DNA from: Halochromatium glycolicum | GTDB lineage: Bacteria; Pseudomonadota; Gammaproteobacteria; Chromatiales; Chromatiaceae | Assembly: GCF_016584085.1 (NCBI RefSeq) | Contig: NZ_NRSJ01000013.1 | Location: 1 to 64,000 of the forward strand | Direction: 5' to 3' | Length of the DNA stretch: 64,000 nucleotides | Shown: positions 52,550-62,480 of the stretch, piece by piece | Numbering within the stretch: the stretch's first letter is position 1 | Layout: each line of letters starts with the position of its first letter | The notes under the pieces: model-generated | Databases searched by the model: none | What the model saw: only the letters and a program-made list of their open reading frames with translations | What the model was told of the DNA's origin: nothing | Made by a program: the position numbers and the translations under genes

Positions 52550-54646
52550 GTGTTTGACCCGGGCACCACCTATATCAACCGCCTCTCGATCCGATCTAGA
52601 AGAGGGCGAGACGCGGCTCGACGATTTCAACTCGAGCAGCAACTCAGGAGTCTCGATCTCAGGCCCTCGGGTTTGCCCCCCTCGGCCTTGCTGCTCGTGC
52701 GTCGGATCGCCGATCCCTTGCCCAGATGGTTGTCGGCGCACCAGACCTCGCGACTATCGCCCCGTTGGGAGCACGCGGTCTGTGAGCGTCTGGATCAGGA
52801 CTACCGCAACGCCGCCCGGCCGGTGCGGGGTCGAGTCCCGACGGGCACCGCTTCGGTTCTGCTCGCGGATGAGAGCGAGCTCATCGCCTGTCTCGCCTTG
52901 GCGTTGGCGCGCGGCGAGCTCGCGGCGCATTGGTGCTGGCCGCTCGCGCTGAACCGCTATGCCGCCGGCGGCCGGGCCCGGCTCGAGGGATTGCTCGTCG
53001 CCAATGCGAGGCTGGTGCCGGCAGTGATCGCGCAGCTCGTACTCTGGGAGCAGTGCAGTCCGGTGCTGTCTTGCTTGCAGGACGACATGCTCGATGATCT
53101 CGTGCGGGCGCTGTCGAGGGAGCATGCGCTGGATATCGATGTGGCGCCTGAGCAGGCTGCCGAGGTTCCGGAGGACGCTGGCGCGGCGGCGTCGCCCGCT
53201 CGGCTGAGCCGCGCCGATCCATCGCCATCACCCTGGCGGAAGTGGCTTGACCCCGTTCAGAACGACCAATTGGGTCTAGACCAATTGGGTCTAAAGGCCG
53301 AGCTCTTCGTCGGTCTGGCCTTGATGCTTCATCATCAGCCGGCTCAGGCGCGCTCACCGCTGTTCCGTGCCCAGCTGCGCAGCTGGTTTCGAGACCGTGC
53401 GGCCTCGGCTGCGCCCCACGCTGAGGACGAGGCCGCGGCGCTGGAGGAGGTGTCTGGACCAAGCCGGAGCAGCCGCTCTGTGGCTGGACAGCTGCCGGAG
53501 GGTGCGCCGCGCAAGGCTCTCGCTGGGTCGGGCTCGCCGGCATCGGAGCAGGTGTCCGCCGACACCTCAGCCGCCCCCACGGTTTCCGTTGGCCGCTGGA
53601 CGCGAACGCCCGCCGGGCCGGATCGGGCCGAGGCGAAACTGGAGCCCGCTAGGGCGTCACGTTCCACGGCAAGGCATAGGTTGACACGGGATCAGTCAAC
53701 AGCGTTAGAGCTTCCGGCGTCGCTCGCAACGGCTACTGAACAATCGAACGGGCCTCTATCGGATGGGGTGGCAGCACAGGTCTCGAACGCCGTAGACAGC
53801 GAGTCCCCGGTCGATTCCAGCTCAGACAGCATGCTCGAGAGCCCAGATGACTGGGCAGGCGACTGGCCAGATGATCGAGCGGTCTCGGGCGTCGCCACGC
53901 GTCTCGGCGGCGCGCTCTACCTGATCAATCTCATGCGTCATCTCGGGCTGCCGGAATGCTTCGAGCCGAGCTGGGGACTAGGGCGCGATCTGGGTCCCTG
54001 GGGGCTTCTGGAGCTGATCACGCGTGCTCTGCTGGGCGAGGACCACGACGCTCATGCGAGCGATCCGCTCTGGCGTGTCCTGGCCGAGCTCGACAGCCGT
54101 GCGCCAGGGGATTGGCCTGGCGAGGCGGTCGCCGCCAACGATGTCTATCGCATTCCTGACCACTGGATCGACGAGCCGCCCGAGCACCTCTACTGGGGTA
54201 CGGCCGACCGGTGTCTGCGCCTATGGGCCGATCGCGGCTTCCTGATCGCCGACATCCCGCGCGGCGCTCAGCCCGCCATTGAGCAGGCCATCACGGAGGC
54301 ACGGCGCTATCCCGAGTTGCCCGTGCCGACGTCGGCGCCCTTCGATAGCGCGCCTGCGGCCAGGCTCCATCAGGCCTTGCATGAGGTCCTCGGTCCCGCT
54401 ATGGCCTTCTGGCTGCGGTCCGTCATCCCCTATATCCGCTGGCGGCTGGATCAGGCGGCACCGGCGGCCTTGGACCCGCTCGGCGACCTGCTGCTGGTGT
54501 CGGGGCGCCTCTACGTGACCCGGGCCCACGTCGATCTGGTGACCAGTCTGGAATGCATCTCGCTACCGGCGCGCCTGGCCGGTTTGGATCGCGATCCGGG
54601 CTGGGCCGGCGACTGGGGGCGCGTGGTGTCCTTCCACTTTCAGTAG
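52550..54646 (+). CDS. eCIS tape-measure-position protein
   Basis: A 698-aa protein. I take the GTG at 52550 (VFDPGTTYINRLSIRSRRG), since the 20 residues upstream look random. N-terminal (1-140) and C-terminal (about 450-698) parts are conserved-looking and helical (ATRLGGALYLINLMRHLGLP, LGPWGLLELITRALLG). The middle 200 residues are low-complexity Ser/Pro/Ala/Glu. Position just before the AAA+ gene and this layout match the tape-measure proteins of other eCIS loci (PF19268-like), whose variable middle would set the particle's length. Identity is inferred from context. Confidence 0.6.
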   Translation: MFDPGTTYINRLSIRSRRGRDAARRFQLEQQLRSLDLRPSGLPPSALLLVRRIADPLPRWLSAHQTSRLSPRWEHAVCERLDQDYRNAARPVRGRVPTGTASVLLADESELIACLALALARGELAAHWCWPLALNRYAAGGRARLEGLLVANARLVPAVIAQLVLWEQCSPVLSCLQDDMLDDLVRALSREHALDIDVAPEQAAEVPEDAGAAASPARLSRADPSPSPWRKWLDPVQNDQLGLDQLGLKAELFVGLALMLHHQPAQARSPLFRAQLRSWFRDRAASAAPHAEDEAAALEEVSGPSRSSRSVAGQLPEGAPRKALAGSGSPASEQVSADTSAAPTVSVGRWTRTPAGPDRAEAKLEPARASRSTARHRLTRDQSTALELPASLATATEQSNGPLSDGVAAQVSNAVDSESPVDSSSDSMLESPDDWAGDWPDDRAVSGVATRLGGALYLINLMRHLGLPECFEPSWGLGRDLGPWGLLELITRALLGEDHDAHASDPLWRVLAELDSRAPGDWPGEAVAANDVYRIPDHWIDEPPEHLYWGTADRCLRLWADRGFLIADIPRGAQPAIEQAITEARRYPELPVPTSAPFDSAPAARLHQALHEVLGPAMAFWLRSVIPYIRWRLDQAAPAALDPLGDLLLVSGRLYVTRAHVDLVTSLECISLPARLAGLDRDPGWAGDWGRVVSFHFQ
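53264..53293 (+). repeat. 15-bp tandem duplication in the tape-measure-like gene
   Basis: GACCAATTGGGTCTA at 53264-53278 and 53279-53293, adding a second Asp-Gln-Leu-Gly-Leu. The unit itself contains the palindrome GACCAATTGGGTC-like core, which may favour slippage. Confidence 0.85.
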
Positions 54647-54662
54647 GCGGCTGGTCACGACC

Positions 54663-56798
54663 ATGATTCAAGCCCAGACATCGTCCCTCGACCTGATCCT
54701 CTGTGATCCGGCGAGCCATTTCGCGGTCCATCTCTATGTCGCCATCGACCAGCTGCTCGCGCATATCGATCGAATGAGTGCCTACGGCGGCGAGCCGCTC
54801 GATCGGTTCTACCAACGCTATCCCTTTCTCGCGGCCTACGGAGCGGAGCTGTGCCGCTACATGCCCGAGAATCTGGACTGGGTTCACAGAGCCGAGTTGT
54901 GGCGGAGCCAGATACTGGCCTGGGAGGAAGGGACGGGCACGCATCTGCCGCTTCGCGCACTGGGTAGCCACCTCGGCCTGACATTCGAGGCGCGTCTCGC
55001 CTTCGTCCTCACGGGGCTGGTAGAGGAAGACTCGCGCTTCGGCACGTTCCTCTCCGAGCTGCAAGCCCCGCTCAATACGCGCCGTCCGACCCTTGAGTTT
55101 CTCGGGCAGGTGCTGGGCGGCGGTGCCGGACGCATCGGCGTTCCTGACCCCTGGGGTCTCTGTGGCCCCTTGCTCGAATCGGGGCTCGTCGAGACCGCCA
55201 ATCCCGAGGCACCGCGGTCCGAATGGACGCTGCGCGTGCCGGCCCTGCTTTGGGATGCCGCCCGAGGACGCGGCGACCCACCCTCAGAGACCGGGCTGCG
55301 TCTCATCCCCACCGGCCGGCTCCCATCCATCGACGATCTCTTGTTTCCGGCTGATCTGCTGGGACGTCTGGCTCGGCTCCCAGCCCTGGTGGCCTCGGGC
55401 ATGGTCCGTCTGATCTTGCTGCGCAGCGATCCGGGGACCGAGGCGTTGGACGTGATGGGGGCGATCGCGCGCGGTCTTGGGCGTGGCGTGCTCAGTCTGC
55501 CGAGCGGTAGCAATGATCGCGAGCGCACTTGGCCGGCCCTGGCCCCCTGGTGTGCGATGACGGGCGCCATGCCGGTGATCGCCTACGATTTGAGCCCAGG
55601 CGAAACGGCTAAGCTGCCTGCGCTCGGTGGCTATGGCGGGCCTGTCGGCGTGCTCCAGGGACGCGAGGGCGGCCTGTCGGATCGGGCGCTGGATCAGGTG
55701 ATCACGCTCGAGCTAGACCCGCCCGACCTGGAGCTGCGCCGCCGTCACTGGCGCCGCGCCCTGAACGGGCATACCTGTGAGGACCTCGACCGCGTGGCCG
55801 AGACCTTTCGGCTGTCGGGCGCCTATATCCGTCAAGTGGCCCAGATCGCGCTCGCTCAGGCCGGGCTGAACGGCAGCGACCGGGTCGGTCTGGCAGAGGT
55901 GCGCGAGGCCGCTCGCGCCCTGAACCGGCAGCATCTGGATACGTTGGCAGCCCGACTTGAGGCGAAGGGACGCTGGGAGGATCTCGTGGTCAGCGAGGCG
56001 ACCCGGGTCAAGCTCATAGAGCTCGGCCGCCGCTGCGCCTGCCGCGAGCGCATTCAAGGGCATCTCGGTCCGGCATTCGAGGGCAGCGCTCAGCGCGGGG
56101 TGCGCGCCCTGCTCACCGGCGTCAGCGGCACGGGTAAGACGCTTGCGGCACGCATCCTGGCCGCCGAGCTTGGCATGGACATCTTTCGGGTCGACCTGGC
56201 CGCGGTGGTCAACAAGTACATCGGCGAGACCGAGAAGAACCTGCACCAGGTGCTCACCCAAGCCGAGGCGCTGGACGTCATCCTGCTGCTCGACGAAGGC
56301 GATGCTCTACTCGGCAGCCGCACCGAGGTGAAGTCCGCCAACGACCGCTACGCCAACCTGGAGACCAACTTCCTGCTGCAGCGTCTAGAGCAGTATCAAG
56401 GCATCGTCCTGGTAACCACCAATCTGGGCGAGAACATCGACCAGGCGTTCAAGCGGCGCATGGATGTGGTAGTGCCCTTCTTCGCGCCACAGGTCCAGGA
56501 GCGGCGAGGTATCCTCAGCCTCCATCTGCCGACGTTGCAGGGTCTGAGCCCGGAGTATCTGGACGAGGTCGCGCTACGCTGTCAGCTCACGGGCGGGCAG
56601 TTGCGCAATGCCGTGACCCATGCCGCGCTGCTGGCGCTGGAGGAGTCCGCCCCAATCGAGGATCGGCATCTGGAGACCGCCTTGCGCGCCGAGTACCGCA
56701 AGGCCGGTGGCGTCTATCCGATCCGCCGCCAGCCAGAGGGCTTCGTTGAGCGACCCGGGCGCCTGCAGTCCTTCGTGGCGGCGCTCAGGGACGATTGA
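54663..56798 (+). CDS. eCIS AAA+ ATPase (Afp15/Pvc15-like)
   Basis: A 711-aa cytosolic ATPase. The C-terminal AAA+ module has Walker A GVSGTGKTLAAR (about residue 485), Walker B VILLLDEGDALLGSR (about residue 540), sensor VLVTTNLGENIDQAFKRRMD and an arginine-finger region. The N-terminal 400 residues include a degenerate ATPase-like domain (LILLRSDPGTEALDVMG...). In PVC and Afp loci this ATPase is essential and is thought to help assemble or load cargo. It ends four bases beyond the possible TTG start of the next gene. Confidence 0.92.
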   Translation: MIQAQTSSLDLILCDPASHFAVHLYVAIDQLLAHIDRMSAYGGEPLDRFYQRYPFLAAYGAELCRYMPENLDWVHRAELWRSQILAWEEGTGTHLPLRALGSHLGLTFEARLAFVLTGLVEEDSRFGTFLSELQAPLNTRRPTLEFLGQVLGGGAGRIGVPDPWGLCGPLLESGLVETANPEAPRSEWTLRVPALLWDAARGRGDPPSETGLRLIPTGRLPSIDDLLFPADLLGRLARLPALVASGMVRLILLRSDPGTEALDVMGAIARGLGRGVLSLPSGSNDRERTWPALAPWCAMTGAMPVIAYDLSPGETAKLPALGGYGGPVGVLQGREGGLSDRALDQVITLELDPPDLELRRRHWRRALNGHTCEDLDRVAETFRLSGAYIRQVAQIALAQAGLNGSDRVGLAEVREAARALNRQHLDTLAARLEAKGRWEDLVVSEATRVKLIELGRRCACRERIQGHLGPAFEGSAQRGVRALLTGVSGTGKTLAARILAAELGMDIFRVDLAAVVNKYIGETEKNLHQVLTQAEALDVILLLDEGDALLGSRTEVKSANDRYANLETNFLLQRLEQYQGIVLVTTNLGENIDQAFKRRMDVVVPFFAPQVQERRGILSLHLPTLQGLSPEYLDEVALRCQLTGGQLRNAVTHAALLALEESAPIEDRHLETALRAEYRKAGGVYPIRRQPEGFVERPGRLQSFVAALRDD

Positions 56799-56815
56799 CG
56801 CGAAATGGCCCAGCC

Positions 56816-59800
56816 ATGAGCGTCACGGCACTCAGGCCCAAGGGCAGCCGCCCGCGTGGTGGCGAGACGGCACGGGGCGCGACTCCAGCGGCATCCAACA
56901 GCAGCGGCCAGCCCAGTGCGGCCGCACCGCGAGCGCTGAGCGCCTTCTACGCGGCGCCGCCCGCCTTCACGCTGGGCGGTGCGCTCCAGGCCAAAGTCGA
57001 GGTGGGCGAGGCCGGCGATCCCTACGAGCGCGAGGCCGATGCGGTCGCCGACCGCGTAGTGCAGGGCGCGGCGGTGCCGGAGATCTCGACCCTGCCGGCC
57101 CAAGGACTGGCCGGCGCGCCGCAGACTAAGGGAGGGGGAGACGACCTGTCGGCCGAGCCAACCCCGTTGCAGCGCCAGATCGAATCCGGCTCCGCCGACG
57201 GCGAGACGATCCAGACCCAAGCATCGACGCCGACGGAGTCCGAGCAGGAGACTATCCAGGCCAAGTGCGAGCAATGCGCGGCGGCCGAGTCACCGCACGA
57301 GATGGAGGTCCAGCCCAAGGCGGGCGGGAACAACGACAGCCTCCAGACCAAGCCCATCCAGGGTCAGGGCGTGACGCCGGCGGAAGACCTGCCGGTGCAG
57401 AAGGTGGCGGAGCAGGAGGCGTCCCTGGATGTGCAGACCGAATCGAATGACTTAGAGGTCGCACAGACCAGCTCGGCGGATGATAAGGCAGTGCAGGCGT
57501 CACCCGGAGAGCAGGACCGGATACAGGCCGAGCTCGCCGACAAGCAGCCGCTGCAGACCGCATCCATGGACGAGGACAGCGTACAAGCCAAGTCCAGCGA
57601 TGAAGGCCCTTTGCAAACGAGGGCCGAGGACGAGGACGCGCTGCAGGCGAGCGCGGCATCGGCATCGGCATCGGCAGCGGCCGGCGGCCCCGTGCCAGCC
57701 GCCGCCAGCCCTGCTTCAGCTGCCCCCAGCGCCCCGGCCGTCGCCGAGAGCGCGATCCGGGCCAGCGGTCCGGGTTCGAACCTGCACGGCGTTACGCGCC
57801 AGCGGCTGGAATCTGGCATCGGGCAGGACTTCAGTGAAGTGCGCGTGCATGAAGACCCCCATGCCCGCCGCGCCAACGATGCGCTGAACTCACGTGCCTT
57901 CACTCATGGCAACCATATCTGGCTGGGCCGCGGCGAGTCGCAGAATGACATCCGCTTGATGGCGCACGAGAGCACCCATGTGCTGCAGCAGCAGGCGGTG
58001 ATTCGGCGCAAGCCGGCCGGGCGCGGCGTCGCGACCGAGAGCAACGGACAAACGCCGGCGGGCCAGGCCGGTCCGGGAACCGGCACTGAGCCGAGCACTG
58101 GGGTAGCCGGAGGGTCTGCAGCATCCGCGAGTCCGGCTCCGCCTGGAGCGGCCGCTGGGGCCTCTGCTGGGACCGGACCCGCACCCGGCGCGCCCGCCTC
58201 GGTGCAGTCCGCCGCCGGCGAGAGACCCGCCGCAGAGGCCGGTGGAGGCGCTGGTGGGGCGGCCCAGACCCCGGCGGGTGCTCCAGCCGGCGCCCAGTCT
58301 GAAGCCGGCGCTCAGGCCGGTGCTCAGGCCGGCGCTCAGACCGGTGCGCCCGCGCCGGGCGGTCCGGCTCCGACGCCGGAGGGCGGGGGCGAGGAGCTGC
58401 TCATGCCCGAGCCGCCCTCGGGCCTGTCGGCGAGCGAGCGCGAGCGCATCCAGGGCGTCGAGGACCAGGCGAGCGCCGCGACCGAGGCCACCGAGTCCAT
58501 GCCCTCGCCGGACGAGACGGTGGACGAGGCCCGGGGCGCGGTCGAGGAGCCGGAGGCCGAGACCGCCGCGCGCGCGGCCGGCGAGCTGACCGCGACACTG
58601 GGCGAGCGCGCCGCCCCCAGCCCCGAGATCGAGGATCTCTGCGAGCGCATCCGCGAGGTCATCCGCAGCAAGCGCCCGCCGGACGAGGAATCGCTGGTCA
58701 AGTTCGATCCGCGCGCCGCTGCCGAATCCGCCGGCGGTCAGCTGACCTCCTCGGTGGAGGGCGACGCCGAGCGGGTCCAGGGCGACTACGAGGAGTTGGA
58801 TCAGGAGCCGACGGGCACGCCGCAGCAGCAGGCGGCACCGCTGGAGACACCGCCGGAGCAGGTCGAGACCCCGCCGGTGAATGCGACCCAGGCGGTCCCG
58901 GACGCGGTCCCGGCCGAGGACGTCTCGCTCGACGCCGACGTCGCGGCGCAGGGTCAGCGGATGGACGACGCCGGGATGACCACCGAGCCGGCCGAGCTCA
59001 TCGAGGACCCTGCCAACCCGGTGGTGCAGGCGCGCGAGGCCCAGGGCGATCTCGGCGCGGTCGCCGAGCGCGCCCCCGCCGAGGTGCTGGCCGAGCAGAG
59101 CGCGGTACGCGATCAGGCGCGCGGCGAGATGCAGGGCCTGCAGCAGCGCGCGCTCGAGGCATTGCGCACCAGCCGCGCCGGCACGGCAGGCGAGGTCGGC
59201 ACGGGCATGGTCGACCTGGGCACGACCGAGGAGGAGATGCGCACCAACGCTGGGATCGAGGCGCGCCGCATCTTCACCGAGGCCAAGAGCCAGGTCGACG
59301 GACTCCTGAATCCGCTGCCCCGGACCGCGATGCGTCGCTGGGAGACCGGCATCCAGGTCCTCTCGACCCGTGTTGAGCAGCAGTCCACCGAGTTCAACCG
59401 CTGGAAGGAGGAGCGCTATTCGGGCGCCGGCGGCACCGCGCTCCAGGTGGTCGAGTATTTCACCGGGCTGCCCGATTGGGCGATCGAATGGCTCAACGGC
59501 ATCGAGCGCAGCTTCGGCGACGACGTCTGCGACCTGATTCGCGAGATCTCCACCGAGGTCAACTCGGTCATCGCGACCTGCGAAGAGATCATCGACACCG
59601 CGAATCGCCAGATCGAGGCCGTCTTCGCCAGGCTTCCAGCGAGCCTGCAGGAATGGGCGGCGGGTCAGCAGGCGGGCTTCAGCGCCCAGTTGGAGGGGCT
59701 GCGCGAGCGCGCCAACAGCACCCGTGAGAATTTCAACCGAGACCTTACCCAACAGGCGGCGCAGTCGGTCCAGCAGGTGCGCGAGAGCATCCATGCGATG

Positions 59801-61747
59801 CGCCAGGAGGCCCAGGGTCTCATCGGGCAGATCGGCGCGGCCATCGAGCAATTCGCCGAAGATCCGGCGCGCTTCATCATCAACGGTCTGCTCAAGCTGG
59901 TCGGCATCTCGCCTGGCGCCTTCTGGGCGCTGGTTGATCGCATCGGCGAGGTGATCGAGGACATCGCCGATGATCCGCTCAGTTTCGCCAACAACCTAGC
60001 CGCCGCGCTCGGGCAGGGCTTCCAACGCTTCTTCGACAACTTCAGCAATCATGTCGTCGGCGGCTTCTTCGACTGGCTCTTCTCCGGGCTCGGGGCCGTG
60101 GGTGTGCAGATCCCGAGCGATTTGTCGCTCAGCAGCCTCATCACCTTCTTCCTGCAGCTGATGGGCATCACCTGGGCGCGGATCCGCGGGATCCTGGCCC
60201 GGCACATCGGCGAGGAGAACGTCGCCCTGCTCGAGAAGGCCTACGAGCTCATCGCGACCCTGGTGGAGCAGGGCGTAGACGGCATCTTCGCGATGATCGA
60301 GCAGCAGCTCGATCCGCGCGCCATCCTGGACGCCGTGCTGAGCGCGGCGGTGGATTTTCTGATCGACGCGCTGATCTCGGCCGTCACCCCGCGCATCATC
60401 GCGATGTTCAATCCCGCCGGTGCCATCGCCCAGGCGGTGGAGGTCATCTACCGCATCCTCGCCTGGGTGTTCCAGAACGCCGCGCGCATCTTCAGTCTGG
60501 TCGAGACGGTGGTGAACGGCGCCGCCCAGCTCATCGCCGGCAACACCAGCGGTATGGCAGCGGCGGTGGAAAGCGCACTCGCCGGATTAATCTCGCCGGT
60601 GATCGACTTCCTGGCCGGCTTCCTCGGTCTCGGCGACCTGCCCGATCGCATCGCCGACACCATCCGCGGTTTCCAGGAGATGGTGCTCTCGGCGATCGAT
60701 CGGGTGGTCGCCTGGCTCGCCGAGCGGGCGCGGGCGCTGTTGCGGGCGTTGGGGGTTGGTGGCGATGAAGAGGAAGAGAAGGAGCCAGAGGAGCTGGATC
60801 CATCGGATCACGTGGCGGTCGCGAACCGGATCAAGCGCGATCTGCAGAGCGCGGAGGGCACCGATGGCGACTACGACGCGGTGCGTAGCGCGAAGGAGCA
60901 GCAGGCAGCAGCGCTCGAGATCCGATATTCGCAGGTGCTGGAGGAGGGCATCGGTGTCAGCATTCACTTCAATCCGAAGGGGAGCGACGAGCAGGACGAG
61001 GATATCGACTTCGAGGTGATCATCGCCCCAAACACGACGACAGTGGACGGCAGTGTCGGTTTGGGCGGTGCCGGGCCCGTGGAGGAGGTCTCTGCCGGGT
61101 CCTGGATCAAGAACTTGGGCACCAATTCCTACGAGCGGGTGGCCAGCTCTCGGTCCGTCGTGCGCAGAGGCGCCGGGGGCGATGTGCGGCCGGTGAGCTT
61201 CACGACCGATATTCCGGATGGAGGCGGCTCGGGCTCGCACCCGTACAGTCAAGAGGGCACGGGTTGGGAGCGTACGAGTTTTTCGCACGGCTCAAGCTAT
61301 GTCATGCCGAATGGCAGCGGTGCGAGCTTTTCACTCAAGCCTCAGTATCAAGGAGGCTCGACGATACGCTCGCTCTTCTATTCCGATTCGAGCTCCAGCC
61401 GAAACACTGTGAAGAATGCCAAGCTGCCGGGATTGATTGATCCGTCCGATCAGACCAAGTTCCTCAGCGAGGCACCGGCCCAGCAGGAGGCGAGGTTCGG
61501 GTTCCCTGTGCAGAACGGGAAGGCCGTCGTTCCGGTCTCCGAGGCGTCGCCGGACCACGATCCTCCCATCGCAGATCACTGGACTAATCACCAGGGGAAC
61601 ATGTCGGCCCAGAGTACACGCGAGAGCTGGAACACGGCCTCTAGCAGCTACAAGATCATCTCCTGGCCGCTGAACCGGAGCCTTGGAAGCAGGGGAGAGA
61701 CCTATACCGACGAGGTAGGGATCAATTTCCGCGGACCTGGTGAATGA
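56816..61747 (+). CDS. DUF4157 giant effector-like protein with C-terminal HNH-like domain
   Basis: A 1,643-aa protein. The ATG at 56816 (MSVTALRPKGS) is preferred to a TTG at 56795. Residues about 110-320 are a Gln/Asp/Glu/Ser-rich low-complexity stretch. Residues about 321-392 are the DUF4157 domain (SGIGQDFSEVRVHEDPHARR; ANDALNSRAFTHGNHIWL) with an HExxH zinc site in AHESTHVLQQ. A Gly/Ala/Pro linker, a long helical amphipathic region (about residues 500-1310), and a C-terminal module follow. The module's PDHDPPIADHW...ENR..GETYTDEVGINF pattern resembles HNH/DHxPP nuclease toxins. DUF4157 is a common eCIS cargo marker. A polymorphic toxin carried by the particle is the best guess. Confidence 0.8.
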   Translation: MSVTALRPKGSRPRGGETARGATPAASNSSGQPSAAAPRALSAFYAAPPAFTLGGALQAKVEVGEAGDPYEREADAVADRVVQGAAVPEISTLPAQGLAGAPQTKGGGDDLSAEPTPLQRQIESGSADGETIQTQASTPTESEQETIQAKCEQCAAAESPHEMEVQPKAGGNNDSLQTKPIQGQGVTPAEDLPVQKVAEQEASLDVQTESNDLEVAQTSSADDKAVQASPGEQDRIQAELADKQPLQTASMDEDSVQAKSSDEGPLQTRAEDEDALQASAASASASAAAGGPVPAAASPASAAPSAPAVAESAIRASGPGSNLHGVTRQRLESGIGQDFSEVRVHEDPHARRANDALNSRAFTHGNHIWLGRGESQNDIRLMAHESTHVLQQQAVIRRKPAGRGVATESNGQTPAGQAGPGTGTEPSTGVAGGSAASASPAPPGAAAGASAGTGPAPGAPASVQSAAGERPAAEAGGGAGGAAQTPAGAPAGAQSEAGAQAGAQAGAQTGAPAPGGPAPTPEGGGEELLMPEPPSGLSASERERIQGVEDQASAATEATESMPSPDETVDEARGAVEEPEAETAARAAGELTATLGERAAPSPEIEDLCERIREVIRSKRPPDEESLVKFDPRAAAESAGGQLTSSVEGDAERVQGDYEELDQEPTGTPQQQAAPLETPPEQVETPPVNATQAVPDAVPAEDVSLDADVAAQGQRMDDAGMTTEPAELIEDPANPVVQAREAQGDLGAVAERAPAEVLAEQSAVRDQARGEMQGLQQRALEALRTSRAGTAGEVGTGMVDLGTTEEEMRTNAGIEARRIFTEAKSQVDGLLNPLPRTAMRRWETGIQVLSTRVEQQSTEFNRWKEERYSGAGGTALQVVEYFTGLPDWAIEWLNGIERSFGDDVCDLIREISTEVNSVIATCEEIIDTANRQIEAVFARLPASLQEWAAGQQAGFSAQLEGLRERANSTRENFNRDLTQQAAQSVQQVRESIHAMRQEAQGLIGQIGAAIEQFAEDPARFIINGLLKLVGISPGAFWALVDRIGEVIEDIADDPLSFANNLAAALGQGFQRFFDNFSNHVVGGFFDWLFSGLGAVGVQIPSDLSLSSLITFFLQLMGITWARIRGILARHIGEENVALLEKAYELIATLVEQGVDGIFAMIEQQLDPRAILDAVLSAAVDFLIDALISAVTPRIIAMFNPAGAIAQAVEVIYRILAWVFQNAARIFSLVETVVNGAAQLIAGNTSGMAAAVESALAGLISPVIDFLAGFLGLGDLPDRIADTIRGFQEMVLSAIDRVVAWLAERARALLRALGVGGDEEEEKEPEELDPSDHVAVANRIKRDLQSAEGTDGDYDAVRSAKEQQAAALEIRYSQVLEEGIGVSIHFNPKGSDEQDEDIDFEVIIAPNTTTVDGSVGLGGAGPVEEVSAGSWIKNLGTNSYERVASSRSVVRRGAGGDVRPVSFTTDIPDGGGSGSHPYSQEGTGWERTSFSHGSSYVMPNGSGASFSLKPQYQGGSTIRSLFYSDSSSSRNTVKNAKLPGLIDPSDQTKFLSEAPAQQEARFGFPVQNGKAVVPVSEASPDHDPPIADHWTNHQGNMSAQSTRESWNTASSSYKIISWPLNRSLGSRGETYTDEVGINFRGPGE

Positions 61748-61780
61748 TGCGCAAACCCTCCATCCAAAACGGCGGAAGAA

Positions 61781-62458
61781 ATGACCCAAGACGAGAGCGA
61801 TAGCATGAGCGATCCCGAGCTGGCAAAGACCCTCTGGACCGACGAGACCGGCAAGCGATGCTTCCTGATCCCCGATGCCCAGGAGCTTCCACCAGGCGAT
61901 TTTGCCTTGCGTACGGCGGCCGGTCGCGAGCGGAAGGTCCACCCCGACGCCCTGACATCCTTCGAGGTCAGCACCGAGGAAGGCGTTGCCTGGACGAAGG
62001 CGCAGCTGGGGACGGTCGTCGGGCTGCTGAAGTCGGGGCTCAAGGCGAGGCTGCTCGGTGGCGAGAAAGGCGAGCGGGCAAGCGCGGATGAACAGGGCGA
62101 CGACGCTCGTCGAACCAGCCCCACCCCCGGCATGGACCTGCTCGCTGACATCACGGAGACCCCAAGGGAACGCTTCGACGGCGATGGTCGGGCGGTGGCC
62201 CGGGCGCTGCGGACCTATCTCGAGGACGTGGCCGAAACCACGATCGATGCCGTGAGCGGTGAGCCCGAGAGAGAGCAGGGCGCGCGCCAACGCATGCGTA
62301 GCTGGGCCGAGACGCTGCGCGCCCATGGGATCGCCGCTCCTGAGGTCGAGGACCCGGACCGCTCCTCAGAAGATGCGAGCACAAGGACTTCGCCGGAGGC
62401 CGAGCACAATGAGTCGCACGCCAAGACCCCAAAAGACGATTCGCAAGGCCGATCCTGA
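61781..62458 (+). CDS. Small acidic protein downstream of the DUF4157 gene
   Basis: A 225-aa protein, not recognised. It has an N-terminal folded part (TLWTDETGKRCFLIPDAQEL, FALRTAAGRERKVHPDALTS), a helix (YLEDVAETTIDAVSG), and a Ser/Glu/Thr-rich tail. It lies 33 bases after a toxin-like gene on the same strand, the place where an immunity protein or cargo chaperone is usually found; no sequence evidence fixes either. GGCGGAAG precedes the ATG; a start at 61805 is also possible. Confidence 0.5.
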   Translation: MTQDESDSMSDPELAKTLWTDETGKRCFLIPDAQELPPGDFALRTAAGRERKVHPDALTSFEVSTEEGVAWTKAQLGTVVGLLKSGLKARLLGGEKGERASADEQGDDARRTSPTPGMDLLADITETPRERFDGDGRAVARALRTYLEDVAETTIDAVSGEPEREQGARQRMRSWAETLRAHGIAAPEVEDPDRSSEDASTRTSPEAEHNESHAKTPKDDSQGRS

Positions 62459-62480
62459 TCACCAGGTGTAAACCTCTCGT

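Noticed and set aside
57890-59851. 653-aa antisense frame over the DUF4157 gene
   Set aside because: Low-complexity Arg/Gly/Leu shadow of the sense protein.
30374-62458. Prophage remnant
   Set aside because: No capsid, portal, terminase or lysis gene; AAA+ ATPase, DUF4255 and DUF4157 mark an injection system.
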